The notes beneath the pieces were generated by a model, which made no database searches, was not told the origin of the DNA, and was given only the letters and a program-made list of their open reading frames with translations. The translations under genes and the position numbers were made by a program. Source: Paracoccaceae bacterium (GTDB lineage: Bacteria; Pseudomonadota; Alphaproteobacteria; Rhodobacterales; Rhodobacteraceae). Taken from it: a stretch of 64,000 nt of DNA. The DNA is taken from the NCBI GenBank assembly GCA_024236495.1, contig JACKKJ010000001.1, positions 744,001-808,000 on the forward strand. The letters run 5' to 3'. Position 1 is the first letter of the stretch, and each line of letters begins with the position of its first letter. Of the stretch, positions 17,741 to 26,346 are shown one piece after another.

Positions 17741-18604
17741 TTAGTTGAAACAGGCCTGCATGGCCGCAAGTTTTGGCCCTTGTACAGACGCAAAATAGGC
17801 TGGCGTAGGGTTCTTCATGAACGCGGCGACCGCTTCATTGACGAAGCAGGCTGCCAATGTGTCAAGATCCGCGCCTCTTTGAGCAGCTTGAGAGAACATG
17901 GCGTTATTCGGAGCCTCGACCCATAGCAGTTCCTTGACCTTTTCAAGATTTACGCAGTCAGCCGGCAGGTTGTCGAAACTCTCATTTAGCATCTCGTTGG
18001 CTATTCCGGCGGCATCCCGGTCCGGTGTGAAGTAACGCCCCCCTATGATCTCGTCCCTCGCCCGATCCGCGACACATTCACAATCGCTGACCTTAAACGC
18101 GGGGTTATGCGCGCAGTTTCTCAGCAAGAGAGTGCGAACCTCGTCGGCCCGTCCCTCATTCGCGCCTGCCTCTTGCGCCTTTGGTGCCGGGGCCGAAGCA
18201 TTCATCGTTGTGAACGCCGCCGCCATATCGTGGAAATTGTAATCCGTCAGAAGCTTCATAGTCTGAGCGTCGGATTGAAGTGCTGCTCCTGACAATGCCG
18301 CGACAACACAGGGCCAGCCATCCTTCATCGCGGCCATGTTAAAGATGACCTCGTAGTGAGCGCCGTTAAGGGTATGAGGAGGAACCACCGCCTGCACGAT
18401 CGTCCATTGATCGACGAGCGATTCAAACCCCGAATTCTGCGGTGTCCATTCATTGAAAACGCAGACCTTTATCTTCGCAGGATCTGGTTGGCTCGTATAT
18501 ACTTCGGGAATTGCAACATAGACCCAATCTTGTGCATAAAGCGGCTTCGACAAAAAGAGAATCCATGCGAAGGCCATTAGCCGTATCGAATTTTTCCAAG
18601 ACAT
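17741..18604 (-). CDS. Secreted protein of unknown function, lower GC than neighbours
   Basis: A 287-residue protein that I do not recognise. It begins with a clear signal peptide (MSWKNSIRLMAFAWILFLSKPLYA, then QDWVYV) and contains about eight cysteines in the mature part. These include a CxC in VSDCECVADRARDEIIGGRYF and others spread to the final CFN, suggesting periplasmic disulfides. The ATG at 18604 has AGGAG eight bases upstream; an in-frame ATG eleven codons earlier lacks one. Base composition is visibly less GC-rich than flanking genes, and it sits next to a broken GFA-gene remnant, both hints of acquired DNA. No function is assigned. Confidence 0.7.
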   Translation of the reverse strand: MSWKNSIRLMAFAWILFLSKPLYAQDWVYVAIPEVYTSQPDPAKIKVCVFNEWTPQNSGFESLVDQWTIVQAVVPPHTLNGAHYEVIFNMAAMKDGWPCVVAALSGAALQSDAQTMKLLTDYNFHDMAAAFTTMNASAPAPKAQEAGANEGRADEVRTLLLRNCAHNPAFKVSDCECVADRARDEIIGGRYFTPDRDAAGIANEMLNESFDNLPADCVNLEKVKELLWVEAPNNAMFSQAAQRGADLDTLAACFVNEAVAAFMKNPTPAYFASVQGPKLAAMQACFN

Positions 18605-18808
18605 TTCACTCGCTCCTATGACAGAATCAAATTTCATTTCTTAGAATAGTGTGGCGCACAGGCATCGAATGCAACTCTGGCGTGAGAGGCTTCGGCCTAT
18701 GTGCTTTGCTAAGATCCGCAGTCCATTATTGCTGCCCGCGACCTGGCCATACTCGCTGGCTGAGGCTTTCGGGGCTTCACCATGACCGACTTCCCCCTTC
18801 CCCCTCAC

Positions 18809-18931
18809 CCCTCCTCCCGTCCCCTCCCGGAACCGCTCAAAGCTCAGTTTGACCGGGAACGGCGGCAGCCGGCCCTTGCAGCGGATGGTCCAGAGCTCGC
18901 AGGTCGGGGCGAACGCGTCGGGCGCGTCTAG
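18809..18931 (-). pseudogene. C-terminal fragment of a GFA-family gene
   Basis: The minus strand encodes DAPDAFAPTCELWTIR and continues for about 39 residues that match the C-terminus of the intact GFA gene at 27797-28189. By hand I count 27 of 39 identical residues, and DNA similarity continues past the stop into a shared pyrimidine-rich stretch. The catalytic cysteine-rich N-terminal two thirds is missing and no start is plausible. It is the only recognisable content of the 18605-19078 gap. The remainder (18605-18808 and 18932-19078) shows nothing gene-like. Confidence 0.8.
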
Positions 18932-19078
18932 CGGGGGGCGTCGACCACCTGACATCGACCGAACCGACACCCGGTCCATCCGCCGAAATGCGGACCTCCG
19001 GGGTGTCGTGACGCGCCCGCCTGACCGGCATCAGGACCCTGATCCTGTTTTCCGTTCTCTCCGCCTCTGCGCCCCTTG

Positions 19079-20353
19079 TCAGGCGATCGCCGCGGTCGCC
19101 TTTTCGATCGCGGCGTCGGTCAGGGCGAAGTCGGCCTCGGTCAGGGCGAGGCTCGGGTAGACCTTGCCGGGTGACTTGAAGACGCCGTTCTCGCGAAGGG
19201 CCGCGTTGAACTTGGCGTTCTTCGCCGCGTCCGCCGCCTGCACGTCGCGATAGGTGCGGACATCGCGGTCCGTGAAGACGACGTCGAAAAGGGTGGGATG
19301 GCCGACGACGCGATGCGCGATGCCCGCGGCAGAGAGATGGCGGTCGAACATCGCCATAAGCCGCGCGCCGTTCGCGCGAAGCGTGTCGAAGGCGCCGTCG
19401 CGCCGGAGGATCTCCATCGTCTTGAGCCCCGCCACGGCGGCGACCGGGTTGCCGGAAAGCGTGCCCAGCATCATCAGCCACCTGTCGGCGCCGACGATCG
19501 CCTTGTCGAAGTGGTCCATGATGGTCTTGCGCCCCGCCACCGCCGCAAGGGGGAACCCCCCGCCGATGATCTTGCCCAACGTGCAGAGGTCCGGCGTGAC
19601 GCCATAGACCTCCTGCGCGCCGCCATAGGCAAAGCGGAATCCGGTCACGACCTCGTCGAAGATCAGGACGATCCCGTAGCGGTCGCAAAGCGCGCGCACC
19701 GACTGCAGGAAACCGGGGGCGGGGGGAATGATGCGCTGCAGCGGCTCGACGATGATGCCCGCGACCTCGTCGCCATGTTCCTTCAGAAGGCCTTCGATGT
19801 AGTCGGCGTCATTGAAGGGCGCGATCAGCATCTCTGCCCGCACCGCCTCGGGGATGCCCGCGCTGTCGGGGACGGCCTGCGGGAAGTTCACCAACCGCGC
19901 CGGCGCAAGGCTCATCTGCGCCTCGGCGGACATGCCGTGATAGCCGCCCTCGAATTTCACGATCTTGTCGCGCCCCGTAAAGGCACGGGCAAGACGCATG
20001 GCGTACATGTCTGCCTCGCCGCCCGAGGACAGAAAGCGCACCTGTTCGGCACAGGAAACGGCGCGGCAGATCTCTTCGGCCAGTTCGACGCCGGGGGCGT
20101 TGTTGGCAAAGAAGGTCATGCCCCTGGGCAGTTGTTCGGCCACCACCTCAAGCACTTCGGGGTGGCCGTGGCCAAGCAGCATCGGGCCGGAGCCGATCAG
20201 GTAGTCGACATATTCGCGTCCGTCCGCATCCCACACGCGGGAACCCTTGCCCTCGCGGATGAAGATGGAAGGGTCGAAGTTGCCGAATCCCCCGGCGGGA
20301 AGAACGGCGCGGGCACGCTCGGCAAGCTCCTGCATCGGGGTGTTTTCAGGCAT
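19079..20353 (-). CDS. Class III (glutamate-1-semialdehyde aminomutase-like) aminotransferase
   Basis: A 424-residue PLP enzyme of the HemL-like branch of class III aminotransferases. It shows GSGPMLLGHGHPEV, FLSSGGEADMYAMRLARAFTG (the phosphate-binding block), KFEGGYHGM, LIFDEVVTGFRFAYGGAQE, and the Schiff-base lysine in TLGKIIGGGFPLAA. It is unlikely to be the tetrapyrrole-pathway HemL, because its sequence departs from that clade and the context is catabolic. The gene lies nine bases after the HpbD-like gene's stop in the same orientation, so it is the distal gene of a three-gene operon (flavoenzyme, enolase-family enzyme, aminotransferase). A role in transamination of a late intermediate is inferred. 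Confidence 0.82.
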   Translation of the reverse strand: MPENTPMQELAERARAVLPAGGFGNFDPSIFIREGKGSRVWDADGREYVDYLIGSGPMLLGHGHPEVLEVVAEQLPRGMTFFANNAPGVELAEEICRAVSCAEQVRFLSSGGEADMYAMRLARAFTGRDKIVKFEGGYHGMSAEAQMSLAPARLVNFPQAVPDSAGIPEAVRAEMLIAPFNDADYIEGLLKEHGDEVAGIIVEPLQRIIPPAPGFLQSVRALCDRYGIVLIFDEVVTGFRFAYGGAQEVYGVTPDLCTLGKIIGGGFPLAAVAGRKTIMDHFDKAIVGADRWLMMLGTLSGNPVAAVAGLKTMEILRRDGAFDTLRANGARLMAMFDRHLSAAGIAHRVVGHPTLFDVVFTDRDVRTYRDVQAADAAKNAKFNAALRENGVFKSPGKVYPSLALTEADFALTDAAIEKATAAIA

Positions 20354-20362
20354 CGCGTCCTC

Positions 20363-21466
20363 CTAGTCGATGATGGCGACGGGGTCGCCCAGCCGCTCCG
20401 GTTCTGGCGCCACGCCCAGGCCCGGCCCTTCAGGCGGTGCGATGCGGCCGTTTTTCCGGGCGGGCGCGCCAGGGTCGAGGCGCGGCGCGACATAGCCCGA
20501 AAGGTCACAGGTGTTCATCAGCATGCGCTCCGGCGTCGATGCCGCCAGATGCAGCAACGCGGCCGTCGTCACGTCCGATCCCCAGGTGTCCTCGACGCAC
20601 ATCTTCGCGCCGAGATGCAGGCAGAGGTCGCGCGCCCGCCGCATTGGGGAAAGCCCACCGAACTTCGAAAGCTTCAGCGCGACGGCGTCCATGCAGCCAA
20701 GCCCGTAGGCCTTGAGAAGAGAGGCGGTGTCATGCCCGTTCTCGTCGACCTTCATCGGCAGTCCGGTCGCGGCACGGACCGCGGCGCATTCCTCCAGCGT
20801 CGCGCAGGGTTGTTCCAGCATGATGTCCAGTCCCGCGACAGCCATGCCCACGCGCGTCGCATCAAGCCGGGTGGCGCCACAGTTCCAGTCGCCGTAGACC
20901 AGCGGGCCTTCGCCCACGGCCTCGCGCACCAGCCGCAGCCGCGCGACGTCAGCCTGCCAGTCGTTGTCCGCGCCCAGCTTGACCTGGAACTGCGCGATCC
21001 CCTCGGCCTGCGCCTCGCGCGCGATGCGCGCCATGTCCTCTGGGGCGATGCAGGTGATCGAATGGTATAGGGCCATGTCGGCCATCTGCCGCCCGCCGAG
21101 GAGCGCGTAGAGAGGAAGTCCCGCGACCTGCCCGGTGATGTCCCAAAGCGCAAGGTCCAGCGCCGACTTGGCGTAGCGGTGACCCTGCAGCCAGGCGTCG
21201 GCCCGGCTCATCACCGCCTCGGGCCCGACGGGGTCCGCGCCGATCACAGCGGGGGCAAGGTATTCCAACGCCGGGCGTACGCCCTCGGCATAGGCGGGAA
21301 GGTAGTGCGGGATCGGACAGACCTCACCCCAACCCGAAAGGCCCGTGTCCGTGTCGACCCGCAGGACCACCGATGTCACCGTATCGCAGGTCTTGCCGCC
21401 CGCCATGTGATAGGCAATGTGGCTCGTCAGCGGCACTTCCCAGAGCGTGAGCCGGGCAATCTGCAT
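20363..21466 (-). CDS. Mandelate racemase/muconate lactonizing enzyme family protein, HpbD-like
   Basis: A 367-residue enolase-superfamily enzyme that would abstract an alpha proton next to a carboxylate in a Mg2+-dependent epimerisation or dehydration. The N-terminal capping domain is followed by a TIM barrel with catalytic lysine in FQVKLGADND, metal ligands in YGDWNC, IMLEQP and KVDENGHD, and the opposite-face lysine in VALKLSKFGG. FQVKLG and the late VEDTWGSDVTTAA and GPGLG phrases match, from memory, hydroxyproline-betaine 2-epimerase (HpbD) and cis-3-hydroxyproline dehydratase relatives. ATG 21466 has GAGG seven bases before it; the frame extends to 21562 without a better start. Neighbouring demethylase genes support a betaine substrate. 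Confidence 0.83.
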   Translation of the reverse strand: MQIARLTLWEVPLTSHIAYHMAGGKTCDTVTSVVLRVDTDTGLSGWGEVCPIPHYLPAYAEGVRPALEYLAPAVIGADPVGPEAVMSRADAWLQGHRYAKSALDLALWDITGQVAGLPLYALLGGRQMADMALYHSITCIAPEDMARIAREAQAEGIAQFQVKLGADNDWQADVARLRLVREAVGEGPLVYGDWNCGATRLDATRVGMAVAGLDIMLEQPCATLEECAAVRAATGLPMKVDENGHDTASLLKAYGLGCMDAVALKLSKFGGLSPMRRARDLCLHLGAKMCVEDTWGSDVTTAALLHLAASTPERMLMNTCDLSGYVAPRLDPGAPARKNGRIAPPEGPGLGVAPEPERLGDPVAIID

Positions 21467-21583
21467 GATTTTACCTCGCACAGGTAACCGGATTTCCCGG
21501 TCGCAGGGGATCGGGATAGGGTGATGGCAGGGGCGGCCATTGAAAGGCACCTTTGCCGGCAAGGATCGTCGCTTTGATGGTCT

Positions 21584-24031
21584 TCATGCCTCTGCCGCCT
21601 CTTTCTCGTCGCTGCGGGGTTTCAGGCTTGCCGCATCGTAGGCGGGTTCGTCCAATACCGTGGCTGCGCGGGGCGTGCCCATGACCACGACCTCCAGTTC
21701 GGTTCCTGGCTTGGCATGGCCGGCCTTCACATAGGCGAAGGCCAGAAGCTTGCCGACGCCGTGACCAAAGGCGATGGAGCTGACCGTGCCGATCTGCTTG
21801 CCGCCGGCCAGAACCGCCTCGCCGCCGTTGCCGTCGGATTTGCCGTCATCGGCGACCTCAAGGTAGACGCAGACGAAGCGCAGGGGATTGGCCAGCGAGG
21901 CTTCGGTCGCCGCCTTGCCGCGGAAGTCCTTGTCGAGCTTGACGAAGCGCATGACGTCGGCCTCGGGTAGCGTCACCTCGTTCGTGAGTTCGCCCGCGCC
22001 CTTGAAGGCCTTTTCCATGCGCATCGCGTTCATCGCGAAGGAGCCATAGTTGACCAGCCCATGCGCCTTGCCCGCCGCCTTGGTTGCGCGGAAGGCGGCA
22101 AGGATCGAAACGCGGGGGCCGTGGAATTCCCATCCGAGTTCGCCCGCGTAGGACATGCGGAACGCCCAGAGCTTGTGGCCGCCCACCTCGATTTCCCGGG
22201 CAGTCATCCACTTGAAGCCTGCGTTCGACAAGTCGGCTCCGGTGCAGGCACAAAGGATGTCGCGCGCCTTCGGGCCATTCAGCGCAAAGGCGCCCCAGTC
22301 GGACGAACGGTTGGTGATCGTCACGTCCTCACCCTTCAGCGCGAAGGTGAGGTTGTCGACCAGCCGCTGCTCGAAGAAGGCCGCGCAGACGAGGTAGAAA
22401 CGATCCTCGGCCAGGCCGACAACCGTGGTTTCCAGCTCGATCCGGCCTGCATCGTTCAGGATGTGGGTCAGCGCGACCCGCCCCGGCGTCGGCAGCCTGT
22501 TCGCGACCAGCCCGTCCAAGAAGGTCTTCGCGCCTGGCCCCGACACCTCCACCTTGGTGAAGGCCGAGATGTCCATGATGCCCGCCTTCTCGCGCACCGC
22601 GCGCACCTCGGCGCCGACGATGTCATGGAGCTTCGTGCGACGGAAGCCGTAGATATCCTTGGCCTCGGTCCCTTCCGGCGCGAACCAGCGCGGGCGCTCG
22701 TGGCCGTAGACCTCCTCGAAGACCGCGCCTTCGGCCTTGCAATCCTCGTAAAGCGCCGAGGGTTTCACCGGCCGGCCTTCGAGACGGTTGAAATGCGGGA
22801 AGGGGATCTCATGGCGGAGAAGGTAGTCTTCCTTTGCCTTGGTGATCTGGTAGGTCTGGTCGGCATAGGGCCCGAAGCGGCGCGGGTCGAATTCGCGCAT
22901 GTTGATCTCGGGCGTGCCGGAGATGATCCAGCGGGCAAGCTCGCGGGTCAGGCCCGGGCCCCAGCCGATGCCGATCTGCGTGCCGCAGCAACACCAGTAG
23001 TTCTTCAGACCCGGCGCCGGGCCGATCAGCGGATTGCCGTCGGGCGGATGGCTGATCGCGCCGTGGACTTCGCGGGTGATCCCAAGCTCGGCCAGGATCG
23101 GCATCCGGTCCATCGCGTTTTCGAGCCAGGGCATGATGCGGTCATAGTCCGGCTCAAAGAGTTCGTTCTCAGCCTCCCACGGGCATTGGTCTTCCCACAC
23201 CGTGTTCGGATTGGCCTTTTCGTAGATGCCGATCAGGCCCTTCTTCTGCTCCATGCGGATATAGCCGGACACCAGCCGGTCATCGCGCACGACCGGCAGT
23301 TCCTTGTCGAGGGACCGGAACTCCGGCACCGTGTCGGTGATGAAGTAGTGGTGCGTCATCGAGGTGGCGGGCAGATCGTAGCCCGACCAGAGCGCGACCT
23401 GCCGCGCATAGGTGCCGCCGGCGTTGACGACATGTTCGCAGGTGATGTTGCCCTGCTCGGTCTCCACCAGCCATTCGCCGCTCTCGGCCTGCGTCACGTT
23501 CGTCGCCCGGCAGCGGCGGATCACCTTCACGCCCAGTTGCCGCGCCCCCTTGGCGAGCGCAAAGGCCGCGCCCGCCGGGTCGACGTGACCGTCATCGGGC
23601 GTGTGCAGCGCCGCCTTCACCCCGTCGAGGTTGTAGAACGGGTGCAGCTCGCGGATGCGCTCGGGCCCCACGATCTCCATCGGAAAGCCAAGACCCTTGC
23701 CGACCGATATCGTCTGGTGAAGCCAGTCGAGTTCGTCATCGGTATAGGCCAGCCGCAGCGAGCCGCAGCCATGCCAGGTGACCGACTGCCCGGTCTCGGC
23801 CTCAAGCACCCTGGAATAAAGGTCGATGTTGTAGCCCACGCATTTGCCAAGCCCGTAGCTGGAGGTGGAGTGGGTGATCTGACCCGCCGCATGCCATGTG
23901 GAGCCCGAGGTCAGTTCCGCCTTTTCCAGAAGAACGACGTCCGTCCACCCCTCATGTGCGAGGTGATAGGCAAGGCCGCAGCCCATGACTCCACCACCGA
24001 TGATGACGACGCGGGCAGTGGAGGGAACCAT
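21584..24031 (-). CDS. Dimethylglycine/sarcosine dehydrogenase-like flavoenzyme with GcvT domain
   Basis: An 815-residue two-part N-demethylase. The N-terminal FAD domain opens with VVIIGGGVMGCGLAYHLA and has SGSTWHAAGQ (His47); in dimethylglycine dehydrogenase the equivalent His carries covalent FAD. From about residue 430 the chain is aminomethyltransferase-like, with the folate-binding GcvT barrel (MDISAFTKVEVSGPGAKTFLDGLVANRLP, then YAGELGWEFHGPR) and the C-terminal GcvT lobe. Such enzymes oxidise an N-methyl group and hand the one-carbon unit to tetrahydrofolate. The ATG at 24031 has AAGGAA upstream. It is the first gene of a minus-strand operon and is read divergently from the RpiR regulator across an operator-like repeat. 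The substrate is unproven. Confidence 0.88.
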   Translation of the reverse strand: MVPSTARVVIIGGGVMGCGLAYHLAHEGWTDVVLLEKAELTSGSTWHAAGQITHSTSSYGLGKCVGYNIDLYSRVLEAETGQSVTWHGCGSLRLAYTDDELDWLHQTISVGKGLGFPMEIVGPERIRELHPFYNLDGVKAALHTPDDGHVDPAGAAFALAKGARQLGVKVIRRCRATNVTQAESGEWLVETEQGNITCEHVVNAGGTYARQVALWSGYDLPATSMTHHYFITDTVPEFRSLDKELPVVRDDRLVSGYIRMEQKKGLIGIYEKANPNTVWEDQCPWEAENELFEPDYDRIMPWLENAMDRMPILAELGITREVHGAISHPPDGNPLIGPAPGLKNYWCCCGTQIGIGWGPGLTRELARWIISGTPEINMREFDPRRFGPYADQTYQITKAKEDYLLRHEIPFPHFNRLEGRPVKPSALYEDCKAEGAVFEEVYGHERPRWFAPEGTEAKDIYGFRRTKLHDIVGAEVRAVREKAGIMDISAFTKVEVSGPGAKTFLDGLVANRLPTPGRVALTHILNDAGRIELETTVVGLAEDRFYLVCAAFFEQRLVDNLTFALKGEDVTITNRSSDWGAFALNGPKARDILCACTGADLSNAGFKWMTAREIEVGGHKLWAFRMSYAGELGWEFHGPRVSILAAFRATKAAGKAHGLVNYGSFAMNAMRMEKAFKGAGELTNEVTLPEADVMRFVKLDKDFRGKAATEASLANPLRFVCVYLEVADDGKSDGNGGEAVLAGGKQIGTVSSIAFGHGVGKLLAFAYVKAGHAKPGTELEVVVMGTPRAATVLDEPAYDAASLKPRSDEKEAAEA

Positions 24032-24049
24032 TGATCGCTTCCTTATCAA

Positions 24050-24087
24050 ACAAATGTTTTCTGTGGACAGGGCTATTGAACATTTGT
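24050..24087. promoter_or_regulatory. Candidate MurR/RpiR operator: 8-base inverted repeat between divergent genes
   Basis: ACAAATGT at 24050-24057 and its exact reverse complement ACATTTGT at 24080-24087 lie about three helical turns apart in the 69-base gap between the flavoenzyme gene and the regulator gene. A third, near-identical half site ACAAATGA (24110-24117) lies just inside the regulator's coding start. Placement and symmetry fit autoregulation and control of both transcripts by the adjacent regulator. Confidence 0.6.
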
Positions 24088-24100
24088 AGTTTCGTCAATC

Positions 24101-25012
24101 ATGAATCAAACAAATGAACCAACGCCTGCGACCTCGCATGAAATCCTGGAAAGGATTCAAGTAGCGCGCGCGGAGCTTACGCCGGAACTCGCGAAACTCG
24201 CAGGTTTCCTGCTAGAGAATCCTAATGAAATCGGTGTGTGTTCGATCCGGCAGCTTGCCGCCAAGGCGGATGTGAAGCCGAACACCTTGGTACGTTTGTC
24301 CCGGGCGATCGGGATGGACAGCTACGAATCGTTCCGAGAGATCTTCCGCGACGAGATCCGCCAGGGCCGGGAGACCTATCCGGATCGGGCGCGCTGGCTG
24401 CAATCGCTGGCGCAGCGCGACGAGATGGGCGCGCTTTACGCCGCCAGCGCCGAGTCAGCCATCGACAACATCGAAGGCTTCTTTTCGTCGACGGATCACC
24501 GCGCCATTGAAGCGGCGGCGCGCGAAATCGTGGCCGCGCGGCGATGCTATGCGCTCGGCGTCGGGGTGAACAACGCCATCGCGCAGAACTTCGCCTATCT
24601 TGCCGGAATGGCGATCGACGGCGTGCGGGCCCTGCCTCAGGGCGGGACGCAGCCGGTGGACGGGCTCGCTCGCGCCAATTCGGACGACATCCTCATCGCG
24701 ATGACCTTCCGCCCCTATCGCCGCGAGATCGTCGAGGCCGTGGCGGTCGCGCGTTCCCAAGGCGTTCGCGTCATCGCGGTATCGGACAGCCTCGCGAGCC
24801 CGATCATGCCGGACGCGCAGCACAGGTTCGTCATACCGACCGACACCCCGCAATTCTTCATCTCCACGGTTGCCCTGACGGCGTTCTTCGAGGTGCTGAT
24901 CGCCTTTATCATCGCCGAGGCCGGAGAAGACGTCATTTCCTCGATCGAAAGCTATCACAGCCAGCGCCACGCGCTTGGCATCTATGTCGAAGACAAGGAC
25001 AAGCACGAATGA
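24101..25012 (+). CDS. MurR/RpiR-family transcriptional regulator (module A)
   Basis: A 303-residue regulator. Residues about 15-90 form the HTH_6 domain (SIRQLAAKADVKPNTLVRLSRAIGMDSYESFREIFRDEI). Residues about 125-275 form the SIS sugar-isomerase-like ligand domain (RRCYALGVGVNNAIAQNFAYLAGM, then DDILIAMTFRPYRREIVEAVAVARSQGVRVIAVSD). The stop overlaps the Rieske oxygenase start as ATGA, so the two are translated together. The ligand is probably a pathway intermediate or the betaine-like substrate. An inverted repeat at 24050-24087 is a candidate binding site. No good Shine-Dalgarno precedes the ATG at 24101. Confidence 0.9.
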   Translation: MNQTNEPTPATSHEILERIQVARAELTPELAKLAGFLLENPNEIGVCSIRQLAAKADVKPNTLVRLSRAIGMDSYESFREIFRDEIRQGRETYPDRARWLQSLAQRDEMGALYAASAESAIDNIEGFFSSTDHRAIEAAAREIVAARRCYALGVGVNNAIAQNFAYLAGMAIDGVRALPQGGTQPVDGLARANSDDILIAMTFRPYRREIVEAVAVARSQGVRVIAVSDSLASPIMPDAQHRFVIPTDTPQFFISTVALTAFFEVLIAFIIAEAGEDVISSIESYHSQRHALGIYVEDKDKHE

Positions 25013-26109
25013 GCGCCCCCGAGATCCCCGCCCTCATCCATTCGCTTGAAGCGCGCTACTACACCGACCCCGAGATCTTCGCGGACGAGATGGCGGGGCT
25101 TCTTGCCCGCACATGGCAGTTCGCCGGGCACGAAAGCCAGGTCCGCAATCCGGGCGATTACTTCGCCTTCGAGATCGCGGGCGAAAGCCTGTTCTGCATC
25201 CGCGGCCGCGACGGCGAGCTGCGCACGTTCTACAACGTCTGCCAGCATCGTGCCCACCAGATGGTCGAAGGCTCCGGCACCACCCGCGTTGTGGTCTGCC
25301 CCTACCACGCCTGGACCTACGAGCTCTCCGGGGAACTGCGCGCCGGGCCTAACATCAATTCGGTTCCCGGTTTCGACCGGAAGAAGATATGCCTGACCCC
25401 GGTCCGCACCGAAAGCTTCCACGGCTTCATCTTCGTCAACCTCGACGACAACGCGGCGCCAATGGACGAATGGTATCCCGGCGTGCGCGAGGAGCTTGGC
25501 GAATACGTCCCCAACATCGCCGAACTCGAACCCCTCGAATGGGTCGAGATCCCCGAGAAGTGCAACTGGAAGGTCTCGGTCGAGAACTATTCGGAATGCT
25601 ACCACTGTTCGATCAACCATCCGACCTTCGCCACCGGGGTAATCCGGCCCGAAACCTACGATATCCAGCCGATGAGCACCGGCTTTGTCCTGCGCCACAC
25701 GACCGAATGCCAGGATCTCTCCAAGATGACCTACCCGATCGACACCACCGTGCCGCATGGGGGCGAGTACCGGTCGTTCTTCCTATGGCCGATGTTCTCG
25801 TTCCAGGTCTATCCCGGCAACGTGCTGAACACCTATCACTGGCGCGCCCATGACGTGGACAGCTGCACCGTCTGGCGTGGCTGGTACACGCCCGGTGGCG
25901 AGGACAGCGAGGTCATCCGGCGGCTTGCGATCCAGGACCGCGCGACGACGGTCGAGGAGGACATCCGCCTTGTCGAAAGCGTGGCCAGGGGTTTGAAAAG
26001 CCGCGGCTACCGGCCGGGGCCGCTGGTCCTTGACCCAGCCTGCGGGCTGAACTCAGAGCACTCGATCCAGAAACTCCAGCAGTGGATGCGCGAGGCGGTC
26101 GATGGCTGA
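25009..26109 (+). CDS. Rieske-type aromatic-ring-hydroxylating/N-demethylating oxygenase, alpha subunit
   Basis: A 366-residue Rieske non-haem iron oxygenase. The Rieske [2Fe-2S] ligands are Cys78/His80 (CQHRAH) and Cys97/His100 (CPYH). The catalytic iron site has His199 and His204 in ENYSECYHCSINHP, with an acidic residue in the EEDIRLVESV helix as probable third ligand. Length and the NWKVSVENY phrase fit the subgroup of glycine-betaine and stachydrine (proline betaine) N-demethylases rather than classical aromatic dioxygenases. Start at 25009 overlaps the regulator stop (ATGA). A reductase partner is not encoded nearby. Demethylation would release formaldehyde. Confidence 0.87.
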   Translation: MSAPEIPALIHSLEARYYTDPEIFADEMAGLLARTWQFAGHESQVRNPGDYFAFEIAGESLFCIRGRDGELRTFYNVCQHRAHQMVEGSGTTRVVVCPYHAWTYELSGELRAGPNINSVPGFDRKKICLTPVRTESFHGFIFVNLDDNAAPMDEWYPGVREELGEYVPNIAELEPLEWVEIPEKCNWKVSVENYSECYHCSINHPTFATGVIRPETYDIQPMSTGFVLRHTTECQDLSKMTYPIDTTVPHGGEYRSFFLWPMFSFQVYPGNVLNTYHWRAHDVDSCTVWRGWYTPGGEDSEVIRRLAIQDRATTVEEDIRLVESVARGLKSRGYRPGPLVLDPACGLNSEHSIQKLQQWMREAVDG

Positions 26110-26346
26110 CGTCGCCCCCTTTTGCGGAACCACACCGACCGGGCCCGGGTCGACGGCGCCTTCGCCCGCGACATCGACCGGGTCACGCGCAGGGTGCGGA
26201 CGCGGCGGTTCTTCATCAACAGATGGTATGCCGGTGGCGTGGCAAGAGCCTTTGACGGATACGACAAGGCCGGCTGCGGGCGCGTGGCGCTCAGGAGCCC
26301 TGTGCAGACCAAGAACATCGCAATCAGGCAGGGGGCCACGGCATGA
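26110..26346 (+). pseudogene. Remnant of an aldehyde dehydrogenase gene (C-terminal end)
   Basis: The plus-strand frame ending at 26346 reads GAFARDIDRVTRRVRTRRFFINRWYAGGVARAFDGYDKAGCGR and then VQTKNIAIRQG. This is the recognisable C-terminal segment of an NAD-dependent aldehyde dehydrogenase, where families usually have FINxWYAGGVETPFGGY-K-SGYGREKGxEAL followed by QTKNxAIR. About five residues around REKG are missing. The catalytic cysteine and glutamate regions are gone, because the frame begins directly after the oxygenase stop. The stop still overlaps the next gene's start as ATGA, showing the old operon joint. Intact, it would have oxidised an aldehyde formed in the same pathway. Confidence 0.85.

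Noticed and set aside
18837..19688. Arginine-rich minus-strand frame overlapping the aminotransferase 3' end
   Set aside because: Shadow frame of the aminotransferase; only its downstream end coincides with the GFA remnant, which is read in a different frame.
22061..24034. 657-codon plus-strand frame opposite the dimethylglycine-dehydrogenase-like gene
   Set aside because: It mirrors the codon pattern of the real gene on the other strand and shows no motif; the flavoenzyme is far better supported.
24544..25008. Upstream extension of the Rieske oxygenase frame
   Set aside because: It lies inside the regulator gene in another frame; the oxygenase has a clear overlapping ATGA start at 25009.
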